Assembly: GCA_049841135.1 (NCBI GenBank)
Contig: JASGHK010000002.1
Coordinates: forward strand, 186,001-250,000
Source: JACRCT01 sp049841135
Lineage (GTDB): Bacteria > Myxococcota > Myxococcia > Myxococcales > UBA5297
Direction of reading: 5' to 3'
DNA length: 64,000 nt
Shown: positions 39,207 through 48,787 of the stretch, in pieces
Position numbering within the stretch: position 1 is the first letter of the stretch
How the letters are laid out: each line of letters starts with the position of its first letter
Made by a program: the position numbers and the translations under genes
Notes under the pieces: generated by a model
The model's input: the letters and a program-made list of their open reading frames with translations, nothing else
Told to the model about the DNA's origin: nothing
Database searches by the model: none

Positions 39207-39851
39207 ATGCCAAGAAAAGAGCCCATGCCCACCGCGGCCACGCTCATCCCACCTTCCCCCACGCTCGCGCTCCTTCGCGAAGCCGCCGCCCGGTGCCAGG
39301 CGTGCCCGCTCTACGCTCCCGCGACCCAGACGGTGTTCGGCGACGGCGAGACCGGGGCGAGCCTGATGTTCGTGGGCGAGCAGCCGAGCGACAAGGAGGA
39401 CCTCTCGGGCAAGCCGTTCGTGGGGCCCTCGGGGAAGCTTCTGGACGAGGGGCTCGCCAAGGCCGGCATCGACCGCAAGGCGGCCTACGTCACCAACGTG
39501 GTCAAGCACTTCAAGTTCGAGGCGCACGGCAGGCGCCGCATCCACGCCAAGCCCAGCTCCCGCGGGATCGCCGCCTGCCGCCCCTGGCTCGACACCGAGA
39601 TCCAGGTCGTCCAGCCCAAGGTCCTGGTCTGTCTGGGGTCGACGGCAGCGATGGCGCTCCTGGGCAAGGACTTCCGGGTGACCGAGAAGCGCGGTCAGAA
39701 GCTGGAGTCGACGCTGGCGCCCAGCGTCGTGGCGACGGTCCACCCCTCCTCCATCCTGCGCACGCCGGATCCGGTGAGCCGGCAGTCGGAGACGGAGCGC
39801 TTCTTCGCGGACCTGGCGTTCGTGGCGCGGCTGCTGCGCGGAGAGGGCTGA
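39207..39851 (+). CDS. udgX: UdgX-type uracil-DNA glycosylase
   Basis: A 214-residue family-4-like UDG. Cys30, Cys33, Cys124 and Cys142 fit the 4Fe-4S ligands. GEQPSDKED (58-65) is the UdgX form of motif A. YVTNVVKHFKFE leads into the insertion RRRIH with His113, the residue type that in UdgX of mycobacteria attacks the abasic sugar and stays covalently linked to DNA. HPSSILR near 179 is motif B. It should excise uracil and form a covalent enzyme-DNA product. ATG 39207 is used; ATG 39225 is possible. It is flanked by unrelated genes. Confidence 0.9.
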   Translation: MPRKEPMPTAATLIPPSPTLALLREAAARCQACPLYAPATQTVFGDGETGASLMFVGEQPSDKEDLSGKPFVGPSGKLLDEGLAKAGIDRKAAYVTNVVKHFKFEAHGRRRIHAKPSSRGIAACRPWLDTEIQVVQPKVLVCLGSTAAMALLGKDFRVTEKRGQKLESTLAPSVVATVHPSSILRTPDPVSRQSETERFFADLAFVARLLRGEG

Positions 39852-39967
39852 GCTGAGGGCTCCTCATCCCCGCCGGCGCGGACCAGGTGCCGGGCTTCGG
39901 ACTGCCACCTGCAGTGCCCGAGGTCGAGGTCGAGGTCCGAAGCCCGAAGCCCTTCGTCGCGAAGGGA

Positions 39968-40873
39968 CTACGCGCCGAACAGCCCGCGGACGACGGCGGC
40001 GATGGCCATCGGGTTGCCGATCCGCTCGTCGTAGTGCGGCGCGAGCGCGGCGATGAACGAGGCGGCGTCGGGGAAGCGCACCGCGCGGGCCCGTGAGAGC
40101 CCCTGCACCACCACGTCCTCCAGGTCCTCGCTGACCTCCGGGCGCATCGAGCGGATCGGCGTGGGCTCGGCCCGCTTGATGGCGTCCATGACCTGGCCCG
40201 GGTCGGCTCCGCGGAACGGCCGCTCGTTGCACAAGAGCTCGTAGAGCGTGGCCGCGGCGGCCCACAGGTCGGCGGACGGCTCGACCTGCCCGTCGATCAT
40301 CTCCGGCGAGAGGTAGTACGGCTTTCCCCAGACCTGGACCGGGCTGTCGCTGTCGCGGGTCTTGACCCGGGCGATGCCGAAGTCGCCCAGCTTGACCTCG
40401 CCGATGCGGGAGACGAACAGGTTCGAGGGCGAGATGTCGCAGTGGACGATGCCCAGCGGCGTCCCGTCCTCGCCCTTCATGGCGTGGGCGTGGGCGAGCG
40501 CCTCGAGGAGCGTCACCACCAGGAAGACCGCGAAGTCGGTGGGCAGCAGGATGTGCCGGTCGCGGCAGCGGCGCAGCACCAGGCCCAGGTCGCGGCCGTC
40601 GATGTAGTCCATGGCGATGAAGTACTGCCCGCCGATGGCGCCGGTGTCGAAGACCTCGACGATGTTGGGGTGCTTCAGGCGCCGGGTGAGCTCGGCCTCG
40701 GCGGTGAAGAGCTCGACGTACTCCTTGTCGGAGGCGAGCTGGGGCAGCAGGCGCTTGATGGCGACGGTCTGGCCCGCACGCGGTCCCTGCGTGACCTGGG
40801 CGCGGAAGACCTCGGCCATGCCGCCCTTGCCGACCAGTGCCTGCAGCTCGTAGGGACCGAACTGGACGGGCAC
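39968..40873 (-). CDS. Soluble Ser/Thr protein kinase, HCD-type catalytic loop
   Basis: A 301-residue eukaryotic-like kinase without a membrane segment, from GTG 40873. The Gly loop is GKGGMAEV (15-22), with VAIK Lys40. The catalytic loop is HCDISPSN (Asp146, Asn151) with Cys where HRD kinases have Arg, DFG is at 164-166, and KPYYLSPEM is the activation-segment end. All catalytic residues are present, so it should be active but not RD-regulated. The TPR gene upstream (stop 18 bp before this start) is probably in the same operon, as in many myxobacterial kinase-TPR pairs. Confidence 0.9.
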   Translation of the reverse strand: MPVQFGPYELQALVGKGGMAEVFRAQVTQGPRAGQTVAIKRLLPQLASDKEYVELFTAEAELTRRLKHPNIVEVFDTGAIGGQYFIAMDYIDGRDLGLVLRRCRDRHILLPTDFAVFLVVTLLEALAHAHAMKGEDGTPLGIVHCDISPSNLFVSRIGEVKLGDFGIARVKTRDSDSPVQVWGKPYYLSPEMIDGQVEPSADLWAAAATLYELLCNERPFRGADPGQVMDAIKRAEPTPIRSMRPEVSEDLEDVVVQGLSRARAVRFPDAASFIAALAPHYDERIGNPMAIAAVVRGLFGA

Positions 40874-40891
40874 GGCGTCAGGACCTCGCGG

Positions 40892-41771
40892 TCATCGCTT
40901 CGGGCTCCTGCGCTCGCGCTCGGCGTTCTTCTGGACCTTGGCGAGGACGGCCTCGAACTCCGGCGTCCCGCGCAGGCTCTCGAGGTCGGGATCGCCCAGG
41001 GTCTCGTCGTAGAACGACCAGCCGGCGGCCGCCGCCAGGTTCAGGTGCAGGATGGCGGATTCACGGCGTCCGGTCTGAGCCTCGAGGCAGGCGAGGTTGT
41101 AGTTGCCGTACCGCTTCTCCTTCTTGGCGAGCCGGTTGAGGATCTCGATGGCCTTCTCGGTCTCCTTCAGCTGCCGGTACACGTCGGACATCTCGAGGAG
41201 GACGTCCGGGTGGTCCGGCTCCTTGGCGTCGGCGAGTTTGAGCGCCTTGAGGGCCGATCGCAGGTCGAACGCGCCGCGGGCCGAGCGCGCCTCGGTGAAG
41301 AAGTCCTCGGCTTCCTTGCTCTTGAACTTGCCGGCGGGCGGCGGGGCAATGACGACTGCCGGGGTCGGCGCGGCCTTGGGGCGTTCGAGCTTGAAGGCGC
41401 CCTTGGGGCTGGAGGCGCAGTCGCGGGTGGGCTCGAGCACGCCACCGAATCGACCGGACCGGCGACTTGGTGCTCAAGGCGAGGGTCAGTGCCCACTCGG
41501 GCTCGGCGCACTTGCCGGGGTAGCAGACCCGGCCTTCGCCGGTGAAGAGCTCTTCCTCGACCTGGCCGCGGACGACCTCGTCGCCCTTGTTCAGGCCGCA
41601 GACCTTGCCGGCGTCCGTGAGCCTGCCGACGTAGCGAGCGCCTTCCTTCTCGAACTTCACCTTGCCCCACGGCGAGTCCCATTGGCCGGAGTCCAGGGCG
41701 TCGGCCCGGACGGAGGGCGCCACGGTTGCGGCCAGGCAAGCGGTGAGGAATTGGAGGAGGAGTTTGCGCAC
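40892..41771 (-). CDS. Periplasmic TPR-like protein (one frameshift)
   Basis: About 292 residues from GTG 41771 with a signal peptide (KLLLQFLTACLAATVAPSVRA). An N-terminal domain (~25-110, GKVKFEKEGARYVGRLTDAGKVCG) precedes a TPR region (~160-290, for example SALKALKLADAKEPDHPDVL). The frame breaks at 41447-41451, where the plus strand reads GAATC; removing a base gives SPVRSIGGVLEPTRDC and joins the two halves. It is likely co-transcribed with the kinase downstream. Confidence 0.78.
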
Positions 41772-41876
41772 GACCGGGCGGATGATAGCCGCCGGCCGCG
41801 CGGTCAATCAAGGAAGGCCTTCTCCTTGGAAGTGGACGGCGCAGCACCTCTAGAAGGGGCGATTTGCGTTCCGATA

Positions 41877-41905
41877 TTGACAGTCCTGCGGCCACCTTCT
41901 AGTAT
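41877..41905 (+). promoter_or_regulatory. Sigma70-type promoter for tRNA-Cys
   Basis: A perfect -35 TTGACA (41877-41882), a 17-bp spacer and -10 TAGTAT (41900-41905), with the tRNA starting 15 bp downstream. This is the best match to a vegetative promoter I see in the window. Confidence 0.75.
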
Positions 41906-41920
41906 CCGCGCCGCTTTTTC

Positions 41921-41991
41921 GGTGCCATCGCCAAGTGGTAAGGCAAGGGTCTGCAAAACCCTCATCCCCAGTTCAAATCTGGGTGGCACCT
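41921..41991 (+). tRNA. tRNA-Cys (GCA anticodon)
   Basis: Acceptor GGTGCCA (41921-41927) pairs with TGGCACC (41984-41990), discriminator T41991. The anticodon arm GGGTCTGCAAAACCC gives loop CTGCAAA and anticodon GCA (cysteine). The T-arm has GTTCAAAT. CCA is not encoded. It has its own promoter upstream and terminator downstream. Confidence 0.95.
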
Positions 41992-42000
41992 CTGGACGCA

Positions 42001-42032
42001 AAGCCCTCGGGAAACCGGGGGCTTTTGCTTTT
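42001..42032 (+). terminator. Rho-independent terminator after tRNA-Cys
   Basis: A 10-bp stem, AAGCCCTCGG (42001-42010) with CCGGGGGCTT (42015-42024, one G-U pair), closes a GAAA tetraloop and is followed by TTGCTTTT. A textbook terminator. Confidence 0.85.
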
Positions 42033-42199
42033 GGCGAGCTCGGCCCGAGCGTGATGTCCGCGGTCACACCGTGACCCTCCCTGCCTTCCGCGGCCCTGGT
42101 CGAGCCCGCTGAATCCTTGGGGATTCCTGTTGGTCTGACACGGTACGGCCCCTGCAACTGCCGGCCGCGCAGCTCACACCTCGACTGGAGCGACCCGAC

Positions 42200-42442
42200 A
42201 TGAAGCGCATCGCCCTCGCCATTGCCCTCACCTTCGCCCTGCCCTCCCTCGCCTTCGCTGCCGACGCGGCCAAGAAGGCGGACGCACCGAAGAAGGAGGA
42301 GAAGGCGTCCAAGAAGGACGAGAAGAAGGATGAGGCCACCTACATCTGCCCCATGAAGTGCGCCGGCTCGGAGCACAAGGGGCCGGGCACCTGCCCGAAG
42401 TGCGGGATGGACCTCGTGAAGAAGGAAGAGGCGAAGAAGTAG
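42200..42442 (+). CDS. Small periplasmic heavy-metal-binding protein
   Basis: An 80-residue protein: a Sec signal peptide (1-21, cleavage after LAFAA), a Lys/Glu/Ala-rich charged spacer (~22-45), then a compact metal site with CPMKC, a His four residues later, and CPKCGMD. That is the heavy-metal-binding (HMBD) motif found at the N-termini of copper-exporting CusB/CzcB-type proteins and alone in small proteins. It probably buffers Cu, Zn or similar metals in the periplasm. It faces a ZraR-like regulator gene head-to-tail on the other strand. Confidence 0.82.
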   Translation: MKRIALAIALTFALPSLAFAADAAKKADAPKKEEKASKKDEKKDEATYICPMKCAGSEHKGPGTCPKCGMDLVKKEEAKK

Positions 42443-42457
42443 GCCCGCTCCCTTTGA

Positions 42458-43849
42458 TCACTCCTTGAAGTCGTCGGAGCGGACGCCGTAGCGCTTGAGC
42501 AGCCGGTGCAGGCTCTCGCGCTCCATCCCGGCCCGCTCCGACGCCTTCGTCACGTTGCCGCCCATCTCGCGCATCAGCGCCGTCAGGTAGTCGCGCGAGA
42601 CGCGGTCGCGCGCGAGGTCGACGGCCTCGCGGTACGGCAGCTTGAGCAGCACGTCCGCCGGAAGGCTCCCCTGCTGCTCCTGGACGACGTCCGCCGGCAG
42701 GCAGGCGACGCCGATCTTCCCCGCGTCGCAGACGGCCACGGCGCGCTCGAGCGCGTTCTCCAGCTCGCGCACGTTGCCGGGCCACGGGTGGCCGGTGAGC
42801 GCGCGCAGCGCCTCGGGCTCGACCCCGTCGATGGGCCGTTTGTGCTCCTTGGCGAACTTCTCCAGGAAGTGGGCCGCGAGCATCGGGATGTCCTCGCGGC
42901 GCTCGCGCAGCGGGGGCAGCATCACCGGGAAGACGTGCAGCCGGTAGAAGAGGTCCTCGCGGAACCGGCCCGCCTTCGCCTCGGCCTTGAGGTCGCGGTG
43001 GGTGGCGGCCACCAGCCGCACGTCGACGGGGATCGCCGCGTTCTCGCCGACCCGGCGGATCTCCTTCTCCTGCAGCGCGCGGTTGAGCTTGACCTGGACC
43101 GCCAGCGGCAGGTCTCCGACCTCGTCCAGGAACAGCGTGCCGCCCTGCGCCTCCTCGAAGAGCCCGGCCTTCGCCCCGACGGCGCCGGTGAAGGCTCCGC
43201 GCGCGTGCCCGAACAGCTCGCTCTCCACGAGCTCCGCCGGCAACGCGCCGCAGTTGACCGCCACGAAGCGCCGGGCGGACCTCGCGCTCTGGTAGTGGAT
43301 GGCCTTGGCCGCCAGCTCCTTGCCAGTCCCGGTCTCGCCGGTGAGCAGCACCGTGATGTCCAGCCGGGCGGCCTGCTCGAGCAGCTTGTAGACCTCGCGC
43401 ATCTTCGCGCTCTTGCCCACCAGGCTGTGGAACCCGTGGACGCCTTGCAGCTCGCGGCGCAGGTTGGCCGCCTGCTCCTTGAGGCGCTTGCGCTCGACCG
43501 CGCGGCCGATGACCAGCGCCGCGGCGTCAGGATCGAACGGCTTCTGCAGATAGTCGTAGGCGCCTTGGCGGATGGCCTCCACCGCGCTGGAGACCGAGGC
43601 GAAGGCGGTCATCATCACCACTTCGGTGTCCGGCGCCTTCGCCTTGACCGCCTCCAGCACCTGGAAGCCGTCGGCGCCGGGCATCCGCAAGTCGGTGACC
43701 ACCACGTCGAAGGGCTGCACCGAGACCAAGGACAGGGCGCGAGCGCCGTCGCTCGCCGTGGTCAACTCGCTCGTCTCGCCGAGGATCTTGGCGAAGAGCT
43801 TGAGCATGTTCTCCTTGTCGTCGACGACCAGGATGCGCGGCTTGTCCAT
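42458..43849 (-). CDS. Sigma54-dependent NtrC-family response regulator
   Basis: A 463-residue protein. Receiver domain (1-120) with acidic pair D10/D11, phospho-acceptor D53 (VVTDLRMPG) and Lys103. AAA+ domain (~140-380) with Walker A GETGTGKE (171-178), sigma54-contacting GAFTGA (218-223) and the Walker B sequence GGTLFLDEVGDL. A C-terminal Fis-type helix-turn-helix (~415-455, GGNVTKASERAGMERESLHRLLKRY) follows. It should activate sigma54 promoters when phosphorylated by the adjacent kinase, whose stop is 3 bp upstream. Targets are unknown. Confidence 0.93.
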   Translation of the reverse strand: MDKPRILVVDDKENMLKLFAKILGETSELTTASDGARALSLVSVQPFDVVVTDLRMPGADGFQVLEAVKAKAPDTEVVMMTAFASVSSAVEAIRQGAYDYLQKPFDPDAAALVIGRAVERKRLKEQAANLRRELQGVHGFHSLVGKSAKMREVYKLLEQAARLDITVLLTGETGTGKELAAKAIHYQSARSARRFVAVNCGALPAELVESELFGHARGAFTGAVGAKAGLFEEAQGGTLFLDEVGDLPLAVQVKLNRALQEKEIRRVGENAAIPVDVRLVAATHRDLKAEAKAGRFREDLFYRLHVFPVMLPPLRERREDIPMLAAHFLEKFAKEHKRPIDGVEPEALRALTGHPWPGNVRELENALERAVAVCDAGKIGVACLPADVVQEQQGSLPADVLLKLPYREAVDLARDRVSRDYLTALMREMGGNVTKASERAGMERESLHRLLKRYGVRSDDFKE

Positions 43850-43852
43850 CGG

Positions 43853-45337
43853 CTAGGCCCCGTCTCGCGCCGGCCCCGCCGGCAACCGCAAGGTGAATGT
43901 CGCCCCGCCGCGGGCGCCCCGTCCCGCTTCGATGCTCCCGCCGTGCGCCCGCGCGATGGCCTGCGAGACCGCCAGCCCCAGACCGGTCCCCGACGGCTTG
44001 GTAGTGAAGAACGGCTCGAAGAGCTTGGCCTTGGCCTCGTCGGAGAGGCCGGGGCCGCTGTCCGTGACCGTCACCGTGGCCTCGGACGAGCGCCGGGCCA
44101 GCGACAGCTCCACCTTCCCGCCCGGCCCCGCCGCCTCGGCCGCGTTCTTGACGAGGTTGAGCAGGACCTGGCGCAGCTTGGAGGCGACTCCGTGGGCGGT
44201 GGCCTCGCCCTCGACCGAGAGCGAGACCTGGGCACCGCTCGGCGTCTCGCGCAGCCGCTCGGCCACCTCGTCGCACAGCGGGCGCAGCTCCACCGGCTCG
44301 AGCGCGCCCTTCATCGGCCGCGAGAGGTCGAGCAGGCCCTCCACGATTTGCTGGCAGCGCAGCGTCTCGTCCTCGATGACGGCGAGGTCCTCGGCGAGCG
44401 GCCCGTCGGCCTTCTTCTTGAGGACGCGGGCGTAGCCCAGGATGACGCCGAGCGGGTTGTTGATCTCGTGGGCCACCCCCGCGGCGAGCCGGCCGATGCC
44501 CGCCAGCTTCTCGCTCTGGACGAGCCGCGCCTGGTGTTCGCGCAGCGCCGCGGTCATGGCGTTGAACTGCCGGGCGAGGTCGCCGAACTCGTCGGGCCGG
44601 TCGAGGTCGATGTGCGTCTCCAGCTCGCCCCGCCCCAGCGCGACCGCCCCTTCGCGCAAGCGGGCGATGGGCTGCGCGACCGACCGGCCGATGGCCAGGC
44701 CGATGGCGGCGGCGAGGATCAGCGCGCCGGTCAGGAACGCCAGGGTGAGCGCGAAGGTGCGGCGCTCCACCGCGCGGGCGTGCTCCTCCGCCTCGGCGAT
44801 GGACCGCTCGAACCGGTCGACGAGCCGGTCCACCGACTCCTGGATGCCGGTGACGATGGCAAGGTCGCGGCCGTGCTCCCGGTTCACGGTCGCTGCGTCG
44901 TGGGCCAGGACCGCGGGCACGATCCGCTCGCGGAAGACCTGGTCGAGCTCGACGCTCGCCTTCTGGATGCCTTCGACCTCGGCCTTCTCCTCCGCCGTCT
45001 CCGCGCGCGCGGAGACCTTCGCCGTCAGCGCCAGCACCTGCTTCTGCGCGGCGTCGTAGAAGCCCAGGTGCGTCGCGTTGCCCAGGATGATGGTGTGCGC
45101 CTGGTGCGCGTACTGGTCGCGCACCGCGCTCGCCAGCTGCAGCGCCAAGCGCACCGCCTCGCCGCGCTCGCGCATGGCGGCCAGGCCGTGCTGGACCTCG
45201 GAGATGCCGGAGAGCGCGAAGTAGGCCGCCAGCGCGAAGACGGTGATGATCGCCGCGAACGCCGCGAAGAGCCTGCGGCCCGTGCCGGACCAGGCGCGGC
45301 CTCGTCCGGGCAGAGCGGGCGGCGGAGGCGTGGGCAT
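43853..45337 (-). CDS. Sensor histidine kinase
   Basis: 494 residues from ATG 45337. TM1 (~22-44), a helical periplasmic sensor (~45-190, four-helix-bundle style with coiled sequence), and TM2 (~205-228) lead to a HAMP domain (IGRSVAQPIARLREG). The HisKA phosphoacceptor is His290 (GVAHEINNPLGVILGYARVL). The HATPase_c region carries N-box NLVKNAAEAA, GPGLS and GTGLGLAVSQ. It is partnered with the NtrC-type regulator 3 bp downstream. The stimulus cannot be read from the sequence. rsgA ends 20 bp upstream. Confidence 0.92.
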   Translation of the reverse strand: MPTPPPPALPGRGRAWSGTGRRLFAAFAAIITVFALAAYFALSGISEVQHGLAAMRERGEAVRLALQLASAVRDQYAHQAHTIILGNATHLGFYDAAQKQVLALTAKVSARAETAEEKAEVEGIQKASVELDQVFRERIVPAVLAHDAATVNREHGRDLAIVTGIQESVDRLVDRFERSIAEAEEHARAVERRTFALTLAFLTGALILAAAIGLAIGRSVAQPIARLREGAVALGRGELETHIDLDRPDEFGDLARQFNAMTAALREHQARLVQSEKLAGIGRLAAGVAHEINNPLGVILGYARVLKKKADGPLAEDLAVIEDETLRCQQIVEGLLDLSRPMKGALEPVELRPLCDEVAERLRETPSGAQVSLSVEGEATAHGVASKLRQVLLNLVKNAAEAAGPGGKVELSLARRSSEATVTVTDSGPGLSDEAKAKLFEPFFTTKPSGTGLGLAVSQAIARAHGGSIEAGRGARGGATFTLRLPAGPARDGA

Positions 45338-45357
45338 CGAAGGTCTCGCCGAGAAGG

Positions 45358-46392
45358 CTAGGTCGGCGCCGGCTTGCGCGCCGAACGGGGGCCGGGCCGT
45401 CCCTGCGCCGAGAGCCAGGGCTTGTTCTTGCGCCCGGCCTCCTCGCGCAGCCGCTGGAAGTTGGTCAGGCGCGCGGCGTCGAGCCGGCCGCCGTCGACCG
45501 CCTCGCGCACCGCGCAGCCAGGCTCGGCGAGGTGGGCGCAATCGGAGAAGCGGCAGCCGGCCGCGAGCGCGGCGATGTCGTCGAACGCCACGTCGATCCC
45601 CGACTCGCCGCCCCACAGGCCCAGCTCGCGCATTCCGGGAGTGTCCAGGAGCAGGCCGCCCGAGGGCAGCGGGATGAGCTGCCGGTGCGTGGTCGTGTGC
45701 TGCCCCTTGCCGTCCTTGGCCACCTCGCTGACGCGCATCACCTCGCCGCCCACCAGCACGTTCGCGAGCGAGGACTTGCCGGCCCCGGACATGCCGACCA
45801 GCGCGACGGTGCGGCCCGCGCCGGCGTGGACGGCGAGCGAGGAGACGCCCTCGCCCTGCTTGGCGGAGACCAGGTGCACCGGGACGTTGTTGGGCAGGGT
45901 CCGGCGCATCTCGGCGAGCAGCTCCGCGCCGCGCGGAGCGAGGTCGGCCTTGTTGAGGACCAGCACCGGCTGCGCCCGGCTCTCGAAGAGCTGGGCCACG
46001 AACCGCTCGACGCGGCGGACGTTGAAGTCCAGCGCGACGTCGCACACGAGCAGCACCGCGTCCACGTTGGCGGCCACGACCTGGGCTTCGTCGCGCTCGC
46101 CGACCGCGCGGCGGACGAAGGCGGTCCGGCGCGGGAGGACCTGCTCGACCGTGGCCAGTCCGCCGCCGACCCGCAGCGCGACCCAGTCGCCGACCGTGGG
46201 CTTCAACTCGCCGCGCAGCTCGCGTTGCAGCCGGCCCGCCAGGCGCGCCTCGACCTCGCCCTCGGCGGTCCAGGTGTCGAAGCGGCCGCGGTGCTCGGCG
46301 GCGATGCGCGCAGGGACGAAGGTGGCCCGCGCCACCTGCTTGAAGTTTTCTTCGAAGAACGGCCCCCAGCCGACCGCCTGCAGCTCCGGCAT
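45358..46392 (-). CDS. rsgA: Ribosome small-subunit-dependent GTPase RsgA
   Basis: 344 residues from ATG 46392 (GGAGG seven bases upstream; a TTG 15 bp earlier is less likely). The OB-fold N-terminus is followed by the circularly permuted GTPase: NKAD (G4) precedes GMSGAGKSS (G1) and DTPGMREL (G3). The zinc site CRFSDCAH...GC is at the C-terminus. RsgA binds the 30S subunit and drives late maturation. It may be co-transcribed with the two-component system downstream; the functional link is unclear. Confidence 0.93.
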   Translation of the reverse strand: MPELQAVGWGPFFEENFKQVARATFVPARIAAEHRGRFDTWTAEGEVEARLAGRLQRELRGELKPTVGDWVALRVGGGLATVEQVLPRRTAFVRRAVGERDEAQVVAANVDAVLLVCDVALDFNVRRVERFVAQLFESRAQPVLVLNKADLAPRGAELLAEMRRTLPNNVPVHLVSAKQGEGVSSLAVHAGAGRTVALVGMSGAGKSSLANVLVGGEVMRVSEVAKDGKGQHTTTHRQLIPLPSGGLLLDTPGMRELGLWGGESGIDVAFDDIAALAAGCRFSDCAHLAEPGCAVREAVDGGRLDAARLTNFQRLREEAGRKNKPWLSAQGRPGPRSARKPAPT

Positions 46393-46479
46393 TCGTTGCG
46401 CCTCCAACCGCCTCGGGAACTTCCGACCCGAAGTCTAGCCGTCCTTCGTCCGTCCTGCTCGCCCGGGTATCATCCGCCC

Positions 46480-48778
46480 GTGCCAGCGCCGACCGACAAG
46501 CCCGCCGCAGCCCGCTGGGAGCGCTTCGCGGCGCCGGTCCTCCTCGCGGCTGCACTGCTCGTCCTCGCGGCCCCGCTCGCCGACCCGTCGCTCCAGCTGG
46601 CGGCGCGGGACGACGGCCGGATGCTCTACCCGCTCAAGCACCTCATCGCCGACGAGCTCGCCCATGGACGGCTGCCGGCCTGGAACCCGTTCGTCGGCCT
46701 CGGCGAGCCGCTGCTCTCCAACGTGGTCTCCGGCGCGCTCGACCCTCTCAACCTCCTGGGGGTGGTCCTTCCTTTCGCCTTGGGATTCAAGGCGATGACG
46801 CTCGCCTGCTACCTGGTCGCGGCGCTCGGTGTGTGGCTCTGGGCCCGGGGCCGGCAGCTCAGCCCCGCCGCGGCGGCGACGGCGGCCCTCGCCTTCGTCC
46901 TCAGCGGCTACGCCACCGGGATCGCGAGCAATCTCATCTACCTGCGTGGGCTGGCCTTCGCGGCGCTCTTCGTGGCGGCCTTCGAGCGGGCGGTCCGCAC
47001 CGGTGGGGCCTGGCGGATCGGTGCCGCGGCGCTCGCCTGGGCGCTCATCCTCTGGGGTGGCGAGCCCCAGTCGTGGCTCGTCGCCTTCGTCTTCGCCTTC
47101 GTGCTCGCGCTCTCCGAGCCGGGGGCCGAGCGACGCACGGTCTTGATTCGGACCCTCGCGATCGGCTGGCTGGGCGCGTTGCTGAGCGCGCCGGTCCTCG
47201 TGCCGGCGGCGATCGAGTTCCCACGGACCGACCGGGGGCTGCTGGGCGAGGCCGCGGTGGTCACGCAGTGGTGGTTCGCCCCCTCGCGAGTGGCCGAGCT
47301 CGCCTTCCCTTCCCTGCTTCGGTCGCCCGAGGGCGTGAACCTCGTCTATCAAGCGCTCTACGCCGCCGGCCGCCCGGCGCCGTGGGTCCCCTCCACCTAT
47401 CTGGGCGTCGTCGCGCTGCTCCTGGCCGGCCTGGGCGTGCGCGGTCGTGGCGGGCGGGGCGCGTTGGCTCTGGCGCTGCTCGCCTTCTGGTTCGCGACTG
47501 GCCCTGCCCTCGGCGCGGCGACCGTCTCGTCTGCCTTGCCCATCTGGCGGTCGTTCCAGTATCCGGAGAAGCTCGTCGGCTTCCTCGCGCTGGCGACCGC
47601 GATGCTCGCGGGACTGGGCGCCGGGCGACTCGAGGCGGGTCTGTCCAAGCCGACGCGACTGGCGATGGTGGCCGGATTGCTCGGCCTCCTGGCGGCAGCG
47701 GTCGGCCTTTCCGCGAACGCGCTCGCCGCGTCGCTTCCACCCGAAGCGGCCTCCGTCCTGCGCGACAACCTGCGCCGCGGTGCGCTCCACGCAGGCCTCG
47801 CTCTGGCCGCGAGCGCGGTCGTCCTCGTGTTGCTCCGCCGCCGCATCGGGCTGCTCGTGCTCTCGCTCGCCGCGCTGGCCGGCGCCGACCTTCTGGCGGC
47901 CCATTCGCTCGCCCCGTCCCTGCTGCCCGCGAGGGTCCTGGACGTGAAGAGCCCGCTCGCGGACTGGATTCACGCCAACGATCCGCTGGCCCGTGTCGCG
48001 ACCCCGTTCGAGTACTCGGACCAGGGTCCCGCTTCGGCGGCCAACCAGTACGCGCTCTGGTCGAAGACGCTGGTGCCGCTGTGGAACGTCGAGGCCCGCG
48101 TCGGGAACATGGGCTGGTACGGCGGGCTCGCGAGCGGCCGGTACCGAGCGCTGCGCCAGGCGGGGATGGAGGGGCTGCGCTACCTGGAAGCGGCCGCGGC
48201 GCACGGAACGGGCTACGTCGTGGTGCCGGGCGCGCTGGAGAACCTGAAGAAGATCGGCGTGGACGGCACCGACGTCGTCGCGACCGATCCCTCCGTCCCC
48301 GCCTCGCTCGTCCGCGTCACCCATCGCCCGTTCGCTTACTTCGCGGAGCGTCCGGAGCGCGCCGATGCGGAGGCGGCTCTCGCTGGCGTCCTCGCGCCCG
48401 GCTTCGCGGCCGGTCCGCGGACTCTCGTCGAGAGCACCGAGCCGCTGCCTGCGGTCTGCGAGGGAGCCGGCGAAGTCTCCTCCTCCTGCAGCGCTGCGAC
48501 CCGATGCGCCCTGGCGGTCCAGAGCCCGTGCGAGCGCCTGCTGGTCGTCAACCTCCCACCCGCCCCAGGCTGGACGTTCTCGAATCGACGGTCGCGAGGT
48601 CGAGCCGGTACCGGCGAACTTCCTCGCCTCGGCCATCCCGGTCCCCGCCGGCGAGCAACAGGTCAGCCTGAGCTACTCCACTCCGGGCCTGCAGCTGGGG
48701 CTGGCGTTGGCGCTGCTCGCGGTGGCGCTGGTGGCGTGGAAGGGGCGTCGTTCGAGGCGCAGCGGCGTCAGCCCGTAG
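46480..48778 (+). CDS. YfhO-family polytopic membrane protein (one frameshift)
   Basis: About 765 residues from GTG 46480. Some 12-13 membrane helices in the first ~470 residues hold the YfhO features, including WNPFVGLGEPLLSN, where flipped-out glycolipid or teichoic-acid modification enzymes have their first conserved loop. A periplasmic-type C-terminal domain and a final helix follow. The frame breaks at 48582-48586, where GAATC should be GATC; the corrected text is WTFSIDGREVEPVPAN and runs to the stop at 48778. It is convergent with a glycosyltransferase-like gene. It probably belongs to a cell-envelope sugar pathway. Confidence 0.78.
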
Positions 48779-48787
48779 CCCGGCGCC

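Noticed and set aside
42506..45361. Plus-strand open frame of about 950 residues over the two-component genes
   Set aside because: It is antisense to a well-supported regulator and kinase and has the biased His/Arg/Leu/Asp composition of a shadow frame.
45532..46479. N-terminal extension of the YfhO gene over rsgA
   Set aside because: It is antisense to a clear RsgA; the GTG at 46480 begins the membrane protein.
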